Shown one piece after another: positions 29,232-37,763 of a stretch of DNA of 64,000 nt. Below the pieces are notes generated by a model. The model ran no database searches, had not been told where the DNA came from, and saw nothing but the letters and a program-made list of their open reading frames with translations. Within the stretch, counting starts at the first letter, position 1; the number at the start of each line of letters is the position of its first letter. Where the stretch lies: assembly GCF_008932115.1 (NCBI RefSeq), contig NZ_CP044543.1, positions 620,001-684,000 of the forward strand, in the 5' to 3' direction. This DNA comes from Bradyrhizobium betae (GTDB taxonomy: Bacteria; Pseudomonadota; Alphaproteobacteria; Rhizobiales; Xanthobacteraceae). The translations under genes and the position numbers were made by a program.

Positions 29232-29289
29232 CAAGCGCCGGCGGGACCAAATTGCGGCGAAGTTCGTCCTGCCCCGAAAATCCTCGTCC

Positions 29290-29309
29290 CTAAGCCGGGC
29301 CTAAGTCGG
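29290..29309 (+). promoter_or_regulatory. Response-regulator-like direct repeats, DUF347 side
   Basis: CTAAGCCGG and CTAAGTCGG begin 11 bases apart (29290 and 29301), sharing the CTAAGtCGG core with the pair at 29212-29231. They lie 45-64 bp upstream of the first DUF347 gene, so the same regulator probably controls both sides of the divergent region. Confidence 0.62.
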
Positions 29310-29353
29310 CTGCGCGACGGTCCCGCACCGTTTCGGTTTTGGGAGATTTGGGC

Positions 29354-30136
29354 GTGTCGCGATATTCAGGCTTTGGCGCAGGACGGATGCTGAACAAGGT
29401 CCCGGAGGTCACCGCGATCTTCTGGGCCATCAAGATCCTATCGACCACAGTCGGCGAGACCGGCGCCGACTACCTCGCCGTGCATGTCGGCCTCGGCGCC
29501 AGCCTGACCGCAATCTGCATGTCCGGCCTGCTGCTCGCCGCGCTGCTGGTGCAACTCAGCCGTCGCGCCTACGTCCCCTGGATCTACTGGCTGACCGTCG
29601 TCCTCGTCAGCATCGTCGGCACGCAGCTCACGGACCTTCTCACCGACAAGCTGGAGATCAGTCTCTACGTCAGCACCGCTGCGTTCGCCTGCGCGCTCGC
29701 GGCAACATTCGCAATCTGGTACGGCGCCGAGCGGACGCTGTCGATCCACAGCATCGTCACGACACGGCGCGAGCTGTTCTACTGGACGGCGATCCTGTTC
29801 ACATTCGCGCTCGGCACCGCCGCAGGCGATCTGGCGACCGAAGCGCTGGGGCTCGGCTTCCAGCTCGGCGTCCTCGCCTTCGGCATGCTGATCGCGGCGG
29901 TGACGATGACCTATTACATGGGCGCCAATCCGGTCCTCACCTTCTGGCTCGCCTACATTCTCACCCGCCCACTCGGCGCCTCGCTCGGCGATCTGCTGTC
30001 GCAGTCGCGCGAGTACGGCGGCATGGGCCTCGGCACGATCCAGACCAGCATCGCCTTCCTGACCGTGATCATCGGCCTCGTCGCATGGGTGACGTTCGAG
30101 GGCGACGGCAGCCGCCGCGCCGATCCGGCGCAATAG
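29354..30136 (+). CDS. DUF347 four-repeat membrane protein (copy 1)
   Basis: About 260 aa of COG4705 with four tandem DUF347 repeats, each of two membrane helices with an aromatic-Trp pair and a Gly...Gly/Thr-Asp signature: [72 protein letters not shown]. Eight helices are predicted by eye. The role of the family is unknown. Start: a TTG at 29339 is in frame, but the GTG at 29354 has GGGAGA seven bases upstream. First gene of a three-gene plus-strand unit with a secreted protein and a second DUF347 gene, divergent from the two-component system. Confidence 0.87.
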   Translation: MSRYSGFGAGRMLNKVPEVTAIFWAIKILSTTVGETGADYLAVHVGLGASLTAICMSGLLLAALLVQLSRRAYVPWIYWLTVVLVSIVGTQLTDLLTDKLEISLYVSTAAFACALAATFAIWYGAERTLSIHSIVTTRRELFYWTAILFTFALGTAAGDLATEALGLGFQLGVLAFGMLIAAVTMTYYMGANPVLTFWLAYILTRPLGASLGDLLSQSREYGGMGLGTIQTSIAFLTVIIGLVAWVTFEGDGSRRADPAQ

Positions 30137-30198
30137 CTTCAACCGCGAAATCTTCACCGCTCCCTGCATGGACGCAGGAGCACAGTAGGAGAAACCAC

Positions 30199-30600
30199 AT
30201 GATGAAATTCGTTACCGCCATCGCCGTCGGCCTGCTGACCACCTTCACGGCCGAACCGAACATGCATGCGAGCCAGCACTTCACGTTCGTGCCGCTGACG
30301 GAAGCCGCGACCGCAAAACTCGGCGACCTCACGCCGTTCCGGAGCATCGTGGTCGATGTCGCCGCGCTGATCGACAAGGGCGACCTTGCCGCCGCCAAGA
30401 CCCGGATCAAGGATCTCGAGACCAAATGGGACGAGGCCGAAGCCGGCTTGAAGCCGCGCGCGGCGGCCGACTGGCACACCGTCGACAAGGCGATCGACCG
30501 CGCGCTGGAGGCATTGCGCGCCGGCACGCCGGATGCGGCCAAGTGCAAGCAGGCCATCATCGATCTGCTCTCGGTCATGGACAGCGCCGCCAAGGCCTGA
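30199..30600 (+). CDS. Small exported protein between the DUF347 genes
   Basis: A 133-aa protein with an N-terminal signal sequence ([21 protein letters not shown], likely cut near MHA-S). The mature part is helical and charged, with an internal [19 protein letters not shown] coiled-coil-like stretch and [15 protein letters not shown] at the end; one cysteine only. No family recognised. The ATG at 30199 follows a good AGGAGA site; upstream in-frame codons encode nothing signal-like. Its place between two DUF347 genes suggests a periplasmic partner of that system. Confidence 0.82.
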   Translation: MMKFVTAIAVGLLTTFTAEPNMHASQHFTFVPLTEAATAKLGDLTPFRSIVVDVAALIDKGDLAAAKTRIKDLETKWDEAEAGLKPRAAADWHTVDKAIDRALEALRAGTPDAAKCKQAIIDLLSVMDSAAKA

Positions 30601-30669
30601 CGCTGCCCGCGCACCGTCGTTCAGTCAGCCGCGGGTCCAGGCCGCGGCTGATGCAGCGGAGAGGACACC

Positions 30670-31461
30670 ATGGAAGACCAGACCAAGAGCGGCATCGTCA
30701 GCGACAGCAAGGTTCCGGAAGTCACACTCGGCTTCTGGATCATCAAGATCGCCGCCACGACGCTTGGAGAGACCGGCGGCGACACCGTGACGATGACGCT
30801 GAACTGGGGCTATCTCACAGGCACCGGCCTTTTTCTGGTCGCCATGATCGTCCTGGTCGCGGCGCAAATCCGCTCGCGCAGATTTCACCCCACGCTGTAC
30901 TGGGCCACGATCGTCGCATCGACCACATTCGGTACGACCATGGCCGACTTCGCCGACCGCTCCCTTGGCATCGGATACACCGGCGGCTCGACCTTGCTGC
31001 TCACCTGCCTCGTGCTGGTGCTCGGGGTCTGGTATCGCACCGAAGGAACAATCTCGGTCAACAGCGTCAGCACGCCGCGCATCGAGGCGTTCTATTGGGG
31101 CGCAATCACGTTTTCCCAGACGCTGGGCACCGCGCTCGGCGACTGGATCGCCGACACCGGCAACATGGGCTACCGCGGCGGCGCGCTCATCTTCGGAGCG
31201 GGCCTCGCGATCATTGCCGTGCTCTACCTCTGGACGCGCATCTCATGTGTCACGCTGTTCTGGGTAGCCTTCATCCTGACGCGTCCCTTGGGTGCGACAG
31301 TGGGCGACTTCCTCGACAAGCCGCTCGATCATGGCGGCCTCGCCTTGAGCCGTCCGCTTGCCTCGGCCGTGATCGCGGCGTTCATGCTGGTGTGCCTGCT
31401 GCTGATCCCGCAACGCGCGGGGCAGCATCCCCGCGATCAAGAGGTGGCAGAGCAGGCCTGA
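30670..31461 (+). CDS. DUF347 four-repeat membrane protein (copy 2)
   Basis: A 263-aa paralogue of the protein at 29354-30136. Four repeats are readable: GFWIIKIAATTLGETGGD, LYWATIVASTTFGTTMAD, FYWGAITFSQTLGTALGD and [18 protein letters not shown]. Both copies keep the same KVPEVT lead-in, and the Gly-Asp pair of each repeat is mostly kept. GGAGAGG precedes the ATG. The two copies have clearly diverged from each other, so this is an old duplication or a functional heteromer. No transport or enzyme activity can be assigned. Confidence 0.87.
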   Translation: MEDQTKSGIVSDSKVPEVTLGFWIIKIAATTLGETGGDTVTMTLNWGYLTGTGLFLVAMIVLVAAQIRSRRFHPTLYWATIVASTTFGTTMADFADRSLGIGYTGGSTLLLTCLVLVLGVWYRTEGTISVNSVSTPRIEAFYWGAITFSQTLGTALGDWIADTGNMGYRGGALIFGAGLAIIAVLYLWTRISCVTLFWVAFILTRPLGATVGDFLDKPLDHGGLALSRPLASAVIAAFMLVCLLLIPQRAGQHPRDQEVAEQA

Positions 31462-31482
31462 GACGTCGATGGCGGCGTGACG

Positions 31483-31746
31483 TTAACGAATGATCGTCGT
31501 CAGAGACGAGTAACGCCTGTTCGGCCTGGCTTCGCTCGGCGCGAATTGCGCAAAGGCTTCGCTGACGCGCGCCGCCGGCGGCGTGTCGCCGGCGAAGCGA
31601 AATTCCTTCGGCCGCGGCGCGTAGGTGCTGGCGCTGTAATAGGCGTCGTCGAAACGCGCCTCGCCGACCCCGAACAATGCGTCGCACACGAACAGGAGCG
31701 CGTAGACTCCCGCGACCGCAGCGACGATCTCCCTGACAACTGACAT
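31483..31746 (-). CDS. Small membrane-anchored hypothetical protein
   Basis: An 87-aa protein: one hydrophobic N-terminal segment (REIVAAVAGVYALLFVCDALFG) and then a polar, Ala/Arg-rich tail without known motif. The frame extends to 31857, but the ATG at 31746 gives the membrane segment at the N terminus. This kind of short protein is common in Bradyrhizobium. It converges on the second DUF347 gene with 21 bp between stops. Confidence 0.7.
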   Translation of the reverse strand: MSVVREIVAAVAGVYALLFVCDALFGVGEARFDDAYYSASTYAPRPKEFRFAGDTPPAARVSEAFAQFAPSEARPNRRYSSLTTIIR

Positions 31747-31870
31747 GCTGATGCCCCACCCTTTGCAGGCAGCATGCACGCCGGTTGCAAAACCCAGGTT
31801 TAAGGCGCCGCGTGACTTGTCGGGAGGGTTTGCAGCCGCTGAGCGGATCGCGGACAATTTTATCGATCGT

Positions 31871-31910
31871 CAAAACCGAGCCCGCCTGACCGGACGGGTC
31901 AGGCGGGCTC
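31871..31910 (-). terminator. Intrinsic terminator of the aldehyde dehydrogenase gene
   Basis: A perfect 14-bp stem, gagcccgcctgacc with ggtcaggcgggctc, with a 5-base loop, followed on the minus strand by GGTTTTG. It starts 25 bp after the dehydrogenase stop. A clean Rho-independent terminator by GC-rich stem and short T-run. Confidence 0.85.
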
Positions 31911-31934
31911 CAGGACTGGCCGGCTCGGGAGGTG

Positions 31935-33422
31935 TCAGACGGCCAGATTCATCCACACCGCCTTGGGCTCGGTGAAATTGTCGATCGCGGCCGTGCCATG
32001 CTCGCGGCCGAGGCCGGAGTCGCGCTCGCCGCCCCAGGGCAGGCGCACGTCGGTATAACCATAGGTGTTCATCCAGACCGTGCCCGCGCGTGCCCGCTTG
32101 GCAAAACGCTGCAGCTTGCCGATGTCACGGCTCCACACGCCGGCGGCGAGGCTGTAGGCGGTGCCGTTGGCGATCCGCAGCGCATCGGCCTCGTCCTTGA
32201 ACCTGATGACGCTGACGACGGGACCGAAGATCTCCTCCTGCGAAATCCGCATCTCGTGCGCGACATTCGCAAACACCGCCGGGCTGATGAAATAGCCGCG
32301 CTCGCCAACCCTCGCCCCGCCGGTCACGAGGCTCGCGCCCTCCTGCCGACCGATGTCGACATAGTCGAGGATCGACTTCATCTGCTTCTCGGAGATCACG
32401 GGGCCGAGCGCCGTCTTGCGATCGAGCGGGTCGCCCATCCTGAGCGACTTGGCCCGCGCCGCGATTCGTTCGACGACTTCGTCATAGGCCTTCTCCTGCA
32501 CCAGCACGCGGGAGCCGGCCGAGCAGACCTGCCCCGCGTTGAAGAAGATGCCGGACGCCGCCGCCCTGGAGGCTGCTTCGAGATCGGCATCGTCGAAAAT
32601 CACGTTGGCCGACTTGCCGCCGAGCTCGAGCGAGACGCGCTTGAAGTTGCCGGACGCGCCTTTCATGATTCCGCGGCCCACACCGGGCGAGCCGGTGAAG
32701 GTGACCTTGTCGACATCGGGGTGATTGACCAGCGCGTCGCCGACGACGCGGCCGGGTCCGGTGACGACGTTGAACACGCCCGGCGGAAGGCCCGCTTCGA
32801 GCGCGAGCTCGGCGATGCGCAGCGCCGACAGCGAGGTCAGCTCGGCCGGCTTCATCACGACGGTGCAGCCGCAGGCCAGCGCCGGCGCGAGCTTCCACAT
32901 GCCGATCATCAGCGGGAAATTCCACGGCACGATCGCCGCGACCACGCCGACCGGCTCGCGCACGGTGTAGGTCAACGCGTCGTCGCGGACCGGCACGACG
33001 TCGCCGCTGATCTTGTCGGCCCAGCCAGCGTAATAGATCAGCGTGTCGATCGCAGCCGGAAAGTCCTGGCGCAGCGTCGCCGAGATCGGCTTGCCGGCGT
33101 CGATCGACTCGATCTCGACGATCTCGTCCGTGTGCTGCTTGAGCAGCTCCGCCCAGCGCAGCAGGATCTGGCCGCGCTTGGACGCGCGCATCGTGCGCCA
33201 CGGACCTTCGAACGCCCGGCGGGCGGCGGCGACGGCGTGATCGACATCGGCCTCGTTGCCCTCGGCAATGATGGCGATCACCTGGCCGGTCGCGGGATTG
33301 AGGGATTTGAAGGTGCGGCCGGAGCTTGCGGGCACGCGGCGGCCATCGATGAGCAGGTCCTGGGGCCGGGCCATGAACTCGGCGGCGGGGGACCGCGCAA
33401 AGTCATATGCAATTGACATCAT
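31935..33422 (-). CDS. NAD(P)-dependent aldehyde dehydrogenase
   Basis: A 495-aa ALDH-superfamily enzyme oxidising an aldehyde to the acid. Catalytic cysteine in FFNAGQVCSAGS (near residue 299), general-base Glu in SLELGGKS (near 265), and the oxyanion/cofactor segment VPWNFP are intact, so it should be active. Closest in style to phenylacetaldehyde/betaine-type ALDHs; the exact substrate is not deducible. Divergent from the ModE-like regulator at 33534 across a short AT-rich gap holding a 14-bp palindrome, so regulation by that protein is likely. ATG at 33422 or 33419. Confidence 0.94.
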   Translation of the reverse strand: MMSIAYDFARSPAAEFMARPQDLLIDGRRVPASSGRTFKSLNPATGQVIAIIAEGNEADVDHAVAAARRAFEGPWRTMRASKRGQILLRWAELLKQHTDEIVEIESIDAGKPISATLRQDFPAAIDTLIYYAGWADKISGDVVPVRDDALTYTVREPVGVVAAIVPWNFPLMIGMWKLAPALACGCTVVMKPAELTSLSALRIAELALEAGLPPGVFNVVTGPGRVVGDALVNHPDVDKVTFTGSPGVGRGIMKGASGNFKRVSLELGGKSANVIFDDADLEAASRAAASGIFFNAGQVCSAGSRVLVQEKAYDEVVERIAARAKSLRMGDPLDRKTALGPVISEKQMKSILDYVDIGRQEGASLVTGGARVGERGYFISPAVFANVAHEMRISQEEIFGPVVSVIRFKDEADALRIANGTAYSLAAGVWSRDIGKLQRFAKRARAGTVWMNTYGYTDVRLPWGGERDSGLGREHGTAAIDNFTEPKAVWMNLAV

Positions 33423-33434
33423 ATTTCCTCCGTT

Positions 33435-33448
33435 TCTGGTATACCAGA
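33435..33448. promoter_or_regulatory. 14-bp perfect palindrome between ALDH and regulator genes
   Basis: tctggtataccaga reads the same on both strands. It lies 13 bp upstream of the dehydrogenase ATG and 86 bp upstream of the regulator ATG, in an AT-rich stretch unlike the surrounding high-GC DNA. It is a plausible operator for the divergent ModE-type regulator. Confidence 0.62.
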
Positions 33449-33533
33449 TTAGGAACGTATTGGCCGCAGTAAATATGATATGGTTTGCCTATGGGTGCTC
33501 TTCATATGAATTCTACTTCATAAAGTCTGTTGC

Positions 33534-34616
33534 ATGCTCCAGATCGAGATCGAGGTTGTCTGGCGGTTTCACCGGGAGGGCAGCCCGCGCACGGCGGTCG
33601 TCATGCTCGGCGTCCTCAACGAGATCCGGAAGACCGGAAAGATCTCCAGCGCCGCTACCGATGCTCACCTCTCCTACCGCCACGTCTGGAATCTGATCGA
33701 GCAATGGTCCGAGTTCTTCGGCACGCCCCTGGTGGAAACCCGGCGCGGCAAGGGCACCAAGCTCACCGCATTCGGCGAGCGGCTGGTATGGGCGGGCGAG
33801 CGCATGCAGGCGCGGCTTGGCCCGCAGCTCGAAAATCTCGCGCAGGAGCTGGCCAGCGAGATCAAGCCGTTCCTCGAGCAGCGGCCGTCGGTGATCCGGG
33901 TCCATGCCAGCCACGGCTTTGCGGTGGCAAAACTGCGCGAATTCCTCGACCGCGAGCCCGGCATCGGCGTCGACCTGCGCTATGTCAGCAACCAGAATTC
34001 GCTGGTCTCGCTGGCGCAGGGCGCATGCGATCTCTCCGGCCTGCACCTGCCGCACGGCGCGCTGCGGGCACAGGGCATCAAGTCGGCGCGCGAATGGCTC
34101 GATCCGCGCGAGGATCGCGTCATCAGCTTCGTCACGCGCGAAATGGGACTGATGGTCGCGCGCGGCAATCCGCTTGGCATCCAATCGATCGAGGATCTCA
34201 CCCGCTCCAAGGTGCGCTTCGTAAACCGCGACCACGATTCCGGCACGCGCCTGCTGTTCGATCAGCTGCTCGCCGCGAACCACATCGATGAGGCCAGGAT
34301 CAACGGCGCGCAGCAGATCGAATTCACCCACGCCGCGGTCGCGGCCTATGTCGCGAGCGGCATGGCGGATGCGAGTTTCGGCGTCGAAGCCGCGGCCCGG
34401 CAATTCGGCCTCGATTTCATCCGGATTCTCACCGAGGATTATTTTTTCGTCTGCAAGCGCGCGTTCCTCGACACCGAGCCGATGCAGCGCATCCTGGAGA
34501 TCATGCGCAGCGCCGATTTTCGCACCGCCGTCGGGAGCCTGCCCGGCTACGTCCCGTCGGATACCGGCGAGGTCACCGGCGTGAAGGCATTCCTGGAGAA
34601 GCACGCCGTGCGATGA
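33534..34616 (+). CDS. Regulator with ModE-type HTH and periplasmic-binding-like domain
   Basis: A 360-aa protein. The first ~100 residues are a LysR/ModE-type winged helix (GKISSAATDAHLSYRHVWNLIEQW). From about residue 110 a PBP_like (PF12727-type) substrate-binding domain follows (IRVHASHGFAVAKLREFL, VRFVNRDHDSGTRLLFDQLL, ASFGVEAAARQFGLDF), related to molybdate/tungstate-binding proteins. It probably senses a small oxyanion or metabolite. Divergent from the aldehyde dehydrogenase, with a palindrome between them, so that gene is the likely target. Confidence 0.86.
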   Translation: MLQIEIEVVWRFHREGSPRTAVVMLGVLNEIRKTGKISSAATDAHLSYRHVWNLIEQWSEFFGTPLVETRRGKGTKLTAFGERLVWAGERMQARLGPQLENLAQELASEIKPFLEQRPSVIRVHASHGFAVAKLREFLDREPGIGVDLRYVSNQNSLVSLAQGACDLSGLHLPHGALRAQGIKSAREWLDPREDRVISFVTREMGLMVARGNPLGIQSIEDLTRSKVRFVNRDHDSGTRLLFDQLLAANHIDEARINGAQQIEFTHAAVAAYVASGMADASFGVEAAARQFGLDFIRILTEDYFFVCKRAFLDTEPMQRILEIMRSADFRTAVGSLPGYVPSDTGEVTGVKAFLEKHAVR

Positions 34617-34694
34617 TGTGGCGGACCGCGCTTACCTTGTCCGCGACGGGCAGGAGTGGCAATCTCTGATGCAATTGACTCAAGAGACCCGATC

Positions 34695-35069
34695 ATGTCG
34701 CGCGCGAGCGCAAGTTCAAGTCCCCAGCTGAGCATTCGCATCGATCTTGACGACCGGGGCCGTATCGGGCCAGGGAAGATCGAGCTGCTGGAGCAGATCC
34801 GGGAGCATGGCTCGATCTCGGCGGCCGGCCGGGCGATGGAGATGTCCTACAAGCGCGCCTGGGATCTCGTGGACGAGATCAACCGCATCTGCGGTCGTAC
34901 TGCGGTCGAACCGCAGGCGGGCGGCAAGAATGGCGGCGGCGCGATGCTCACCAAGTTCGGCGCGACCCTGGTCGCGCGGTACCGCAAGATCGAGCGCGAC
35001 GCCGCGCGCGCGGTGCGCAAGGAGCTGACAGCACTCAAGTCGGACATCGCACGCTCGCGGAAATCCTGA
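34695..35069 (+). CDS. Lone ModE-type winged-helix protein
   Basis: About 124 aa consisting of a ModE/LysR-like HTH domain only (ELLEQIREHGSISAAGRAMEMSYKRAWDLVDEINR), without the molybdate-binding MOP domain of full ModE. The conserved KFGATLVARYRKIERD closes the domain. Such short proteins are annotated as ModE-family regulators. Start: a GTG at 34656 is in frame but the ATG at 34695 is preferred. Lies 78 bp after the ModE-PBP regulator gene, same strand, and may be part of its control circuit. Confidence 0.84.
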   Translation: MSRASASSSPQLSIRIDLDDRGRIGPGKIELLEQIREHGSISAAGRAMEMSYKRAWDLVDEINRICGRTAVEPQAGGKNGGGAMLTKFGATLVARYRKIERDAARAVRKELTALKSDIARSRKS

Positions 35070-35079
35070 CAGGCCCCGC

Positions 35080-35652
35080 TCAGATCGCCGGCTCGTCCTT
35101 CAGCGCCGAGATCACCTGCTCGCCTTGCGTCGTCAGGCGATAAGTCACCAGCGGACGGCTCGACGGCGGCTTGCGTGCGACTTCGACGACATAGCCGCGC
35201 ACCATCAGGGCTTCGAAACTGCCGTAATAGCCGAACATGCTGATCTGGTTCTGCTTGAGCAGCTTGAACTCGCGCAAGAGACGAATCTCATTGCCCGACA
35301 GCAGCGACCGGCGCACGCGCTGCACGAAACTTGCGCGCTGCTCGAACCAGGCCTGATCGGGCAATTCGTGCGAGACCGGCGCCGGGTCGCGTTCACACGG
35401 GCGCGCGTCCGGCGCAGCTCCGACCGTGACCTCCGGCAGGCGCGGCATGCTGCTGACAACTGCGTCCCTGGCAATATCGAGCAACGCCAGCGGCCAGCGC
35501 CGCTTGTTGTCCACCATGACCGGCGGCGGCACGACATTGTCGCGCACCAATTGCTCGAAGCGGCCGGCGGTCACGCCGACATAGGCCGCGGCCCGGCGGC
35601 GGTCGACCATGCGGGTGTCCCGCACGACCTCGCAAGCAACGTTCTCGTCCAC
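35080..35652 (-). CDS. Putative HTH-containing protein of unknown function
   Basis: About 190 aa from the chosen GTG. An N-terminal excisionase/MerR-like helix-turn-helix is suggested by DRRRAAAYVGVTAGRFEQLVRDNVVP followed by a W-P-LALLDIARD segment. The C-terminal half (SGNEIRLLREFKLLKQNQISMFGYYGSFEALMVRGYV) looks helical and ends in a winged-helix-like RPLVTYRLTTQGEQV. The frame extends to 35877 with low-quality coding; the GTG at 35652 follows a G-rich AGGGG. Family not recognised. Convergent with the lone ModE protein. Confidence 0.55.
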   Translation of the reverse strand: MDENVACEVVRDTRMVDRRRAAAYVGVTAGRFEQLVRDNVVPPPVMVDNKRRWPLALLDIARDAVVSSMPRLPEVTVGAAPDARPCERDPAPVSHELPDQAWFEQRASFVQRVRRSLLSGNEIRLLREFKLLKQNQISMFGYYGSFEALMVRGYVVEVARKPPSSRPLVTYRLTTQGEQVISALKDEPAI

Positions 35653-35783
35653 CCCAAAATCCCCTGGCGCCTCGTCGCGCAAGCCCGGCGGCGAACCTAG
35701 GGGGGACCGCCGCTCTCGAAAAGCAGAGAATTTCGCACATGTTGATGCCGTTTCGGCAACGGCTATAGTCGGACCGGGGTCCC

Positions 35784-36722
35784 CTGCGCTTTCACTCACC
35801 GTCGATCCAATATTTCCATGCGGTCCGCCGCACCGGCTCGATCCGGGCCGCGGCGCGTGTCCTGAACGTCGCCTCATCGGCGGTGAGCCGCCAAATTCTC
35901 AAGCTCGAACAAGAGGTTGGATCGCCCCTCTTCGAGCGCAATGCGCGCGGCCTGACGCTGACCACGGTCGGCGAGATGCTGGCCCGGCACGTCATGAACG
36001 TGCTTCAGGACCTCGACCGCTTCCGCTCCGACGTCGCCTCGCTCTCCGGCGCCTGGCACGGCACGGTCAGCATCGCCTGCATCGAGTCCCTGACCGAGTC
36101 GGTGCTGCCGGACCTGATCGCCTCGCACCGCGGCCGCGCCCGGCGCGTCAGCTTCACCACGGAGGTGAAGGGGTCCTCAGACGTGCTGGAAGCGCTCAGC
36201 CGCGGCGAGGCCGACATCGGCATCGCCATGGCGCTGCGGCATCCGCCGGACCTGCGCCAGGTCGCCTTGAAGCGGTTTCGCCTTGGCGCCGTCGTCGCCC
36301 GCGAGCATCCGCTGGCGCGTCGCAAGACGGTCACGCTGGCACAATGCCTCGCCTTTCCCGTCATCAACGCAATGCCGGAGCTGTCGATCTATCATTTGCT
36401 CCAGCCGCTGATCGCTCAGCTCCCGGAAACGCCGGAGCCCGCAATCCAGGCCAACTCGATCGACCTGATGCGCGAGCTCGCCGCGCGTGGCGCCGGCGTC
36501 GCCTTCCAGACCCAGCTCGGCATTGGCCGCCTGTCGCGCGAGAGCCAGCTCGTTTTCCTGCCGCTCGACAATGCCGGGAGCCCGGTCTGGTCGGACCTCG
36601 GCATCTATGTCCGTGCCGAGCGCACCCTGCCCGCCTACACCGAGTCATTTCTTCAGGAGCTCGTGAGTGAGCTCGGCGAGCGCGAGCGGCGCGAGAACGC
36701 GGCCTATCCGCATGTAGCGTGA
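35784..36722 (+). CDS. LysR-family transcriptional regulator without ordinary start codon
   Basis: A LysR regulator. The HTH is complete only upstream of the first ATG/GTG/TTG: FHAVRRTGSIRAAARVLNVASSAVSRQI is encoded from about 35814, while the first usual start in frame is the GTG at 35883, which would delete most of the HTH. No ATG, GTG or TTG occurs between the in-frame stop at 35766-35768 and 35883; a CTG at 35784 is the best candidate. The remainder (GLTLTTVGEMLARH onward, LysR substrate domain to about residue 300) is intact. Divergent in layout from the HTH gene at 35080-35652. Confidence 0.78.
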   Translation: MRFHSPSIQYFHAVRRTGSIRAAARVLNVASSAVSRQILKLEQEVGSPLFERNARGLTLTTVGEMLARHVMNVLQDLDRFRSDVASLSGAWHGTVSIACIESLTESVLPDLIASHRGRARRVSFTTEVKGSSDVLEALSRGEADIGIAMALRHPPDLRQVALKRFRLGAVVAREHPLARRKTVTLAQCLAFPVINAMPELSIYHLLQPLIAQLPETPEPAIQANSIDLMRELAARGAGVAFQTQLGIGRLSRESQLVFLPLDNAGSPVWSDLGIYVRAERTLPAYTESFLQELVSELGERERRENAAYPHVA

Positions 36723-36805
36723 TGGCCTGACAGTAGTTTCCCGGGATAGGGCCGATGCTCGCCATCTGGTAACCTCTGCGCCCGCTCACTCCTGAGGAAT
36801 TCAAA

Positions 36806-37753
36806 TTGCCGTTAGCTCGGCTCAAGCCTTCGCGAGTCCTCGGCATCGAGCGTTTCACGGACTTCGGCGAATTTCGCGCCAACGAGGTGCTCGGCCTCGC
36901 CACCTCTACGCCGCTCCGTCCGCGTGAGTTCTCGCTGACCCGCGCCATCCTGCCGCTCCAGAACGGGCTCTTCGTGCTCCAGCGCGCCTTCGCACGCCAG
37001 CTCGAGCTCGATGTCGGCACCGATCAGGGCATGGGCCTCGTGGTCCCGTTCAGCTTTCACTCCCTCTACAACGGCCGCGAGATCGATAATTCGACGGTGA
37101 GCGTCGTACGCGGCAGGGTCCCGATCAAGTCTGTCGAGCCCCAGCCCAACACTTACCTGATGATGCGCTTCAACTCGGACATGCGCCATCGCGGCTGGGC
37201 GGACTACGACAGCGGGCTCGGCTTCTTCCGCACCCACGACGCGCCGATGGCACGGCTGCGCGCCACGATCCTGAACATGTTCTGCCTGGCCTCGGAACAT
37301 GGCGAACCCCGGCAGTTCGAAGCGATCAACCGGCCGATCCAGGAAACCTTGCTCGACTGCCTCGACGCTGCGCTCGTGCCGGCGGACGGGCTGGCTGCGC
37401 GGCGCGGGTCGTTCGACAAGCACCGCAAGCTGATCGCGCGGCTCGACGAAATCGTCGCGCTGTTCGGCAGCAAACCGCTCTACAGCGACGACCTCGCCCG
37501 CGCGCTCGGCGTCTCCGTGCGCACGCTGCAGACCGCAACGCACGCCGTGCATGGCGTCAGCCTGCATCACTATCTCAGGCTCAAGCGGCTGTGGTCCACC
37601 CGCATCCAGCTGATGACCGGCGGCGCCGGATTGAGCGTCAAGGCCGCGGCGCTCGGCAACGGCTTCTGGCACCTCGGCGACTTCTCGCGGGGTTACAAGA
37701 TGACGTTCGGCGAGGCGCCGTCAGAGACGCTGGCGCGGGGCCGGCGTCTCTGA
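36806..37753 (+). CDS. AraC-family transcriptional regulator (TTG start)
   Basis: A 315-aa AraC/XylS-type activator. The N-terminal ~200 residues form the sensing region. The C-terminal double HTH is clear (YSDDLARALGVSVRTLQTAT and WSTRIQLMTGG onward, with the second helix GNGFWHLGDFSRGYKMTFGE). Start is a TTG preceded by GAGGA seven bases upstream. The target is not evident; it lies 83 bp after the LysR gene on the same strand and is convergent with the YqhA-family gene. Confidence 0.9.
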   Translation: MPLARLKPSRVLGIERFTDFGEFRANEVLGLATSTPLRPREFSLTRAILPLQNGLFVLQRAFARQLELDVGTDQGMGLVVPFSFHSLYNGREIDNSTVSVVRGRVPIKSVEPQPNTYLMMRFNSDMRHRGWADYDSGLGFFRTHDAPMARLRATILNMFCLASEHGEPRQFEAINRPIQETLLDCLDAALVPADGLAARRGSFDKHRKLIARLDEIVALFGSKPLYSDDLARALGVSVRTLQTATHAVHGVSLHHYLRLKRLWSTRIQLMTGGAGLSVKAAALGNGFWHLGDFSRGYKMTFGEAPSETLARGRRL

Positions 37754-37763
37754 GCGCGCCCGC

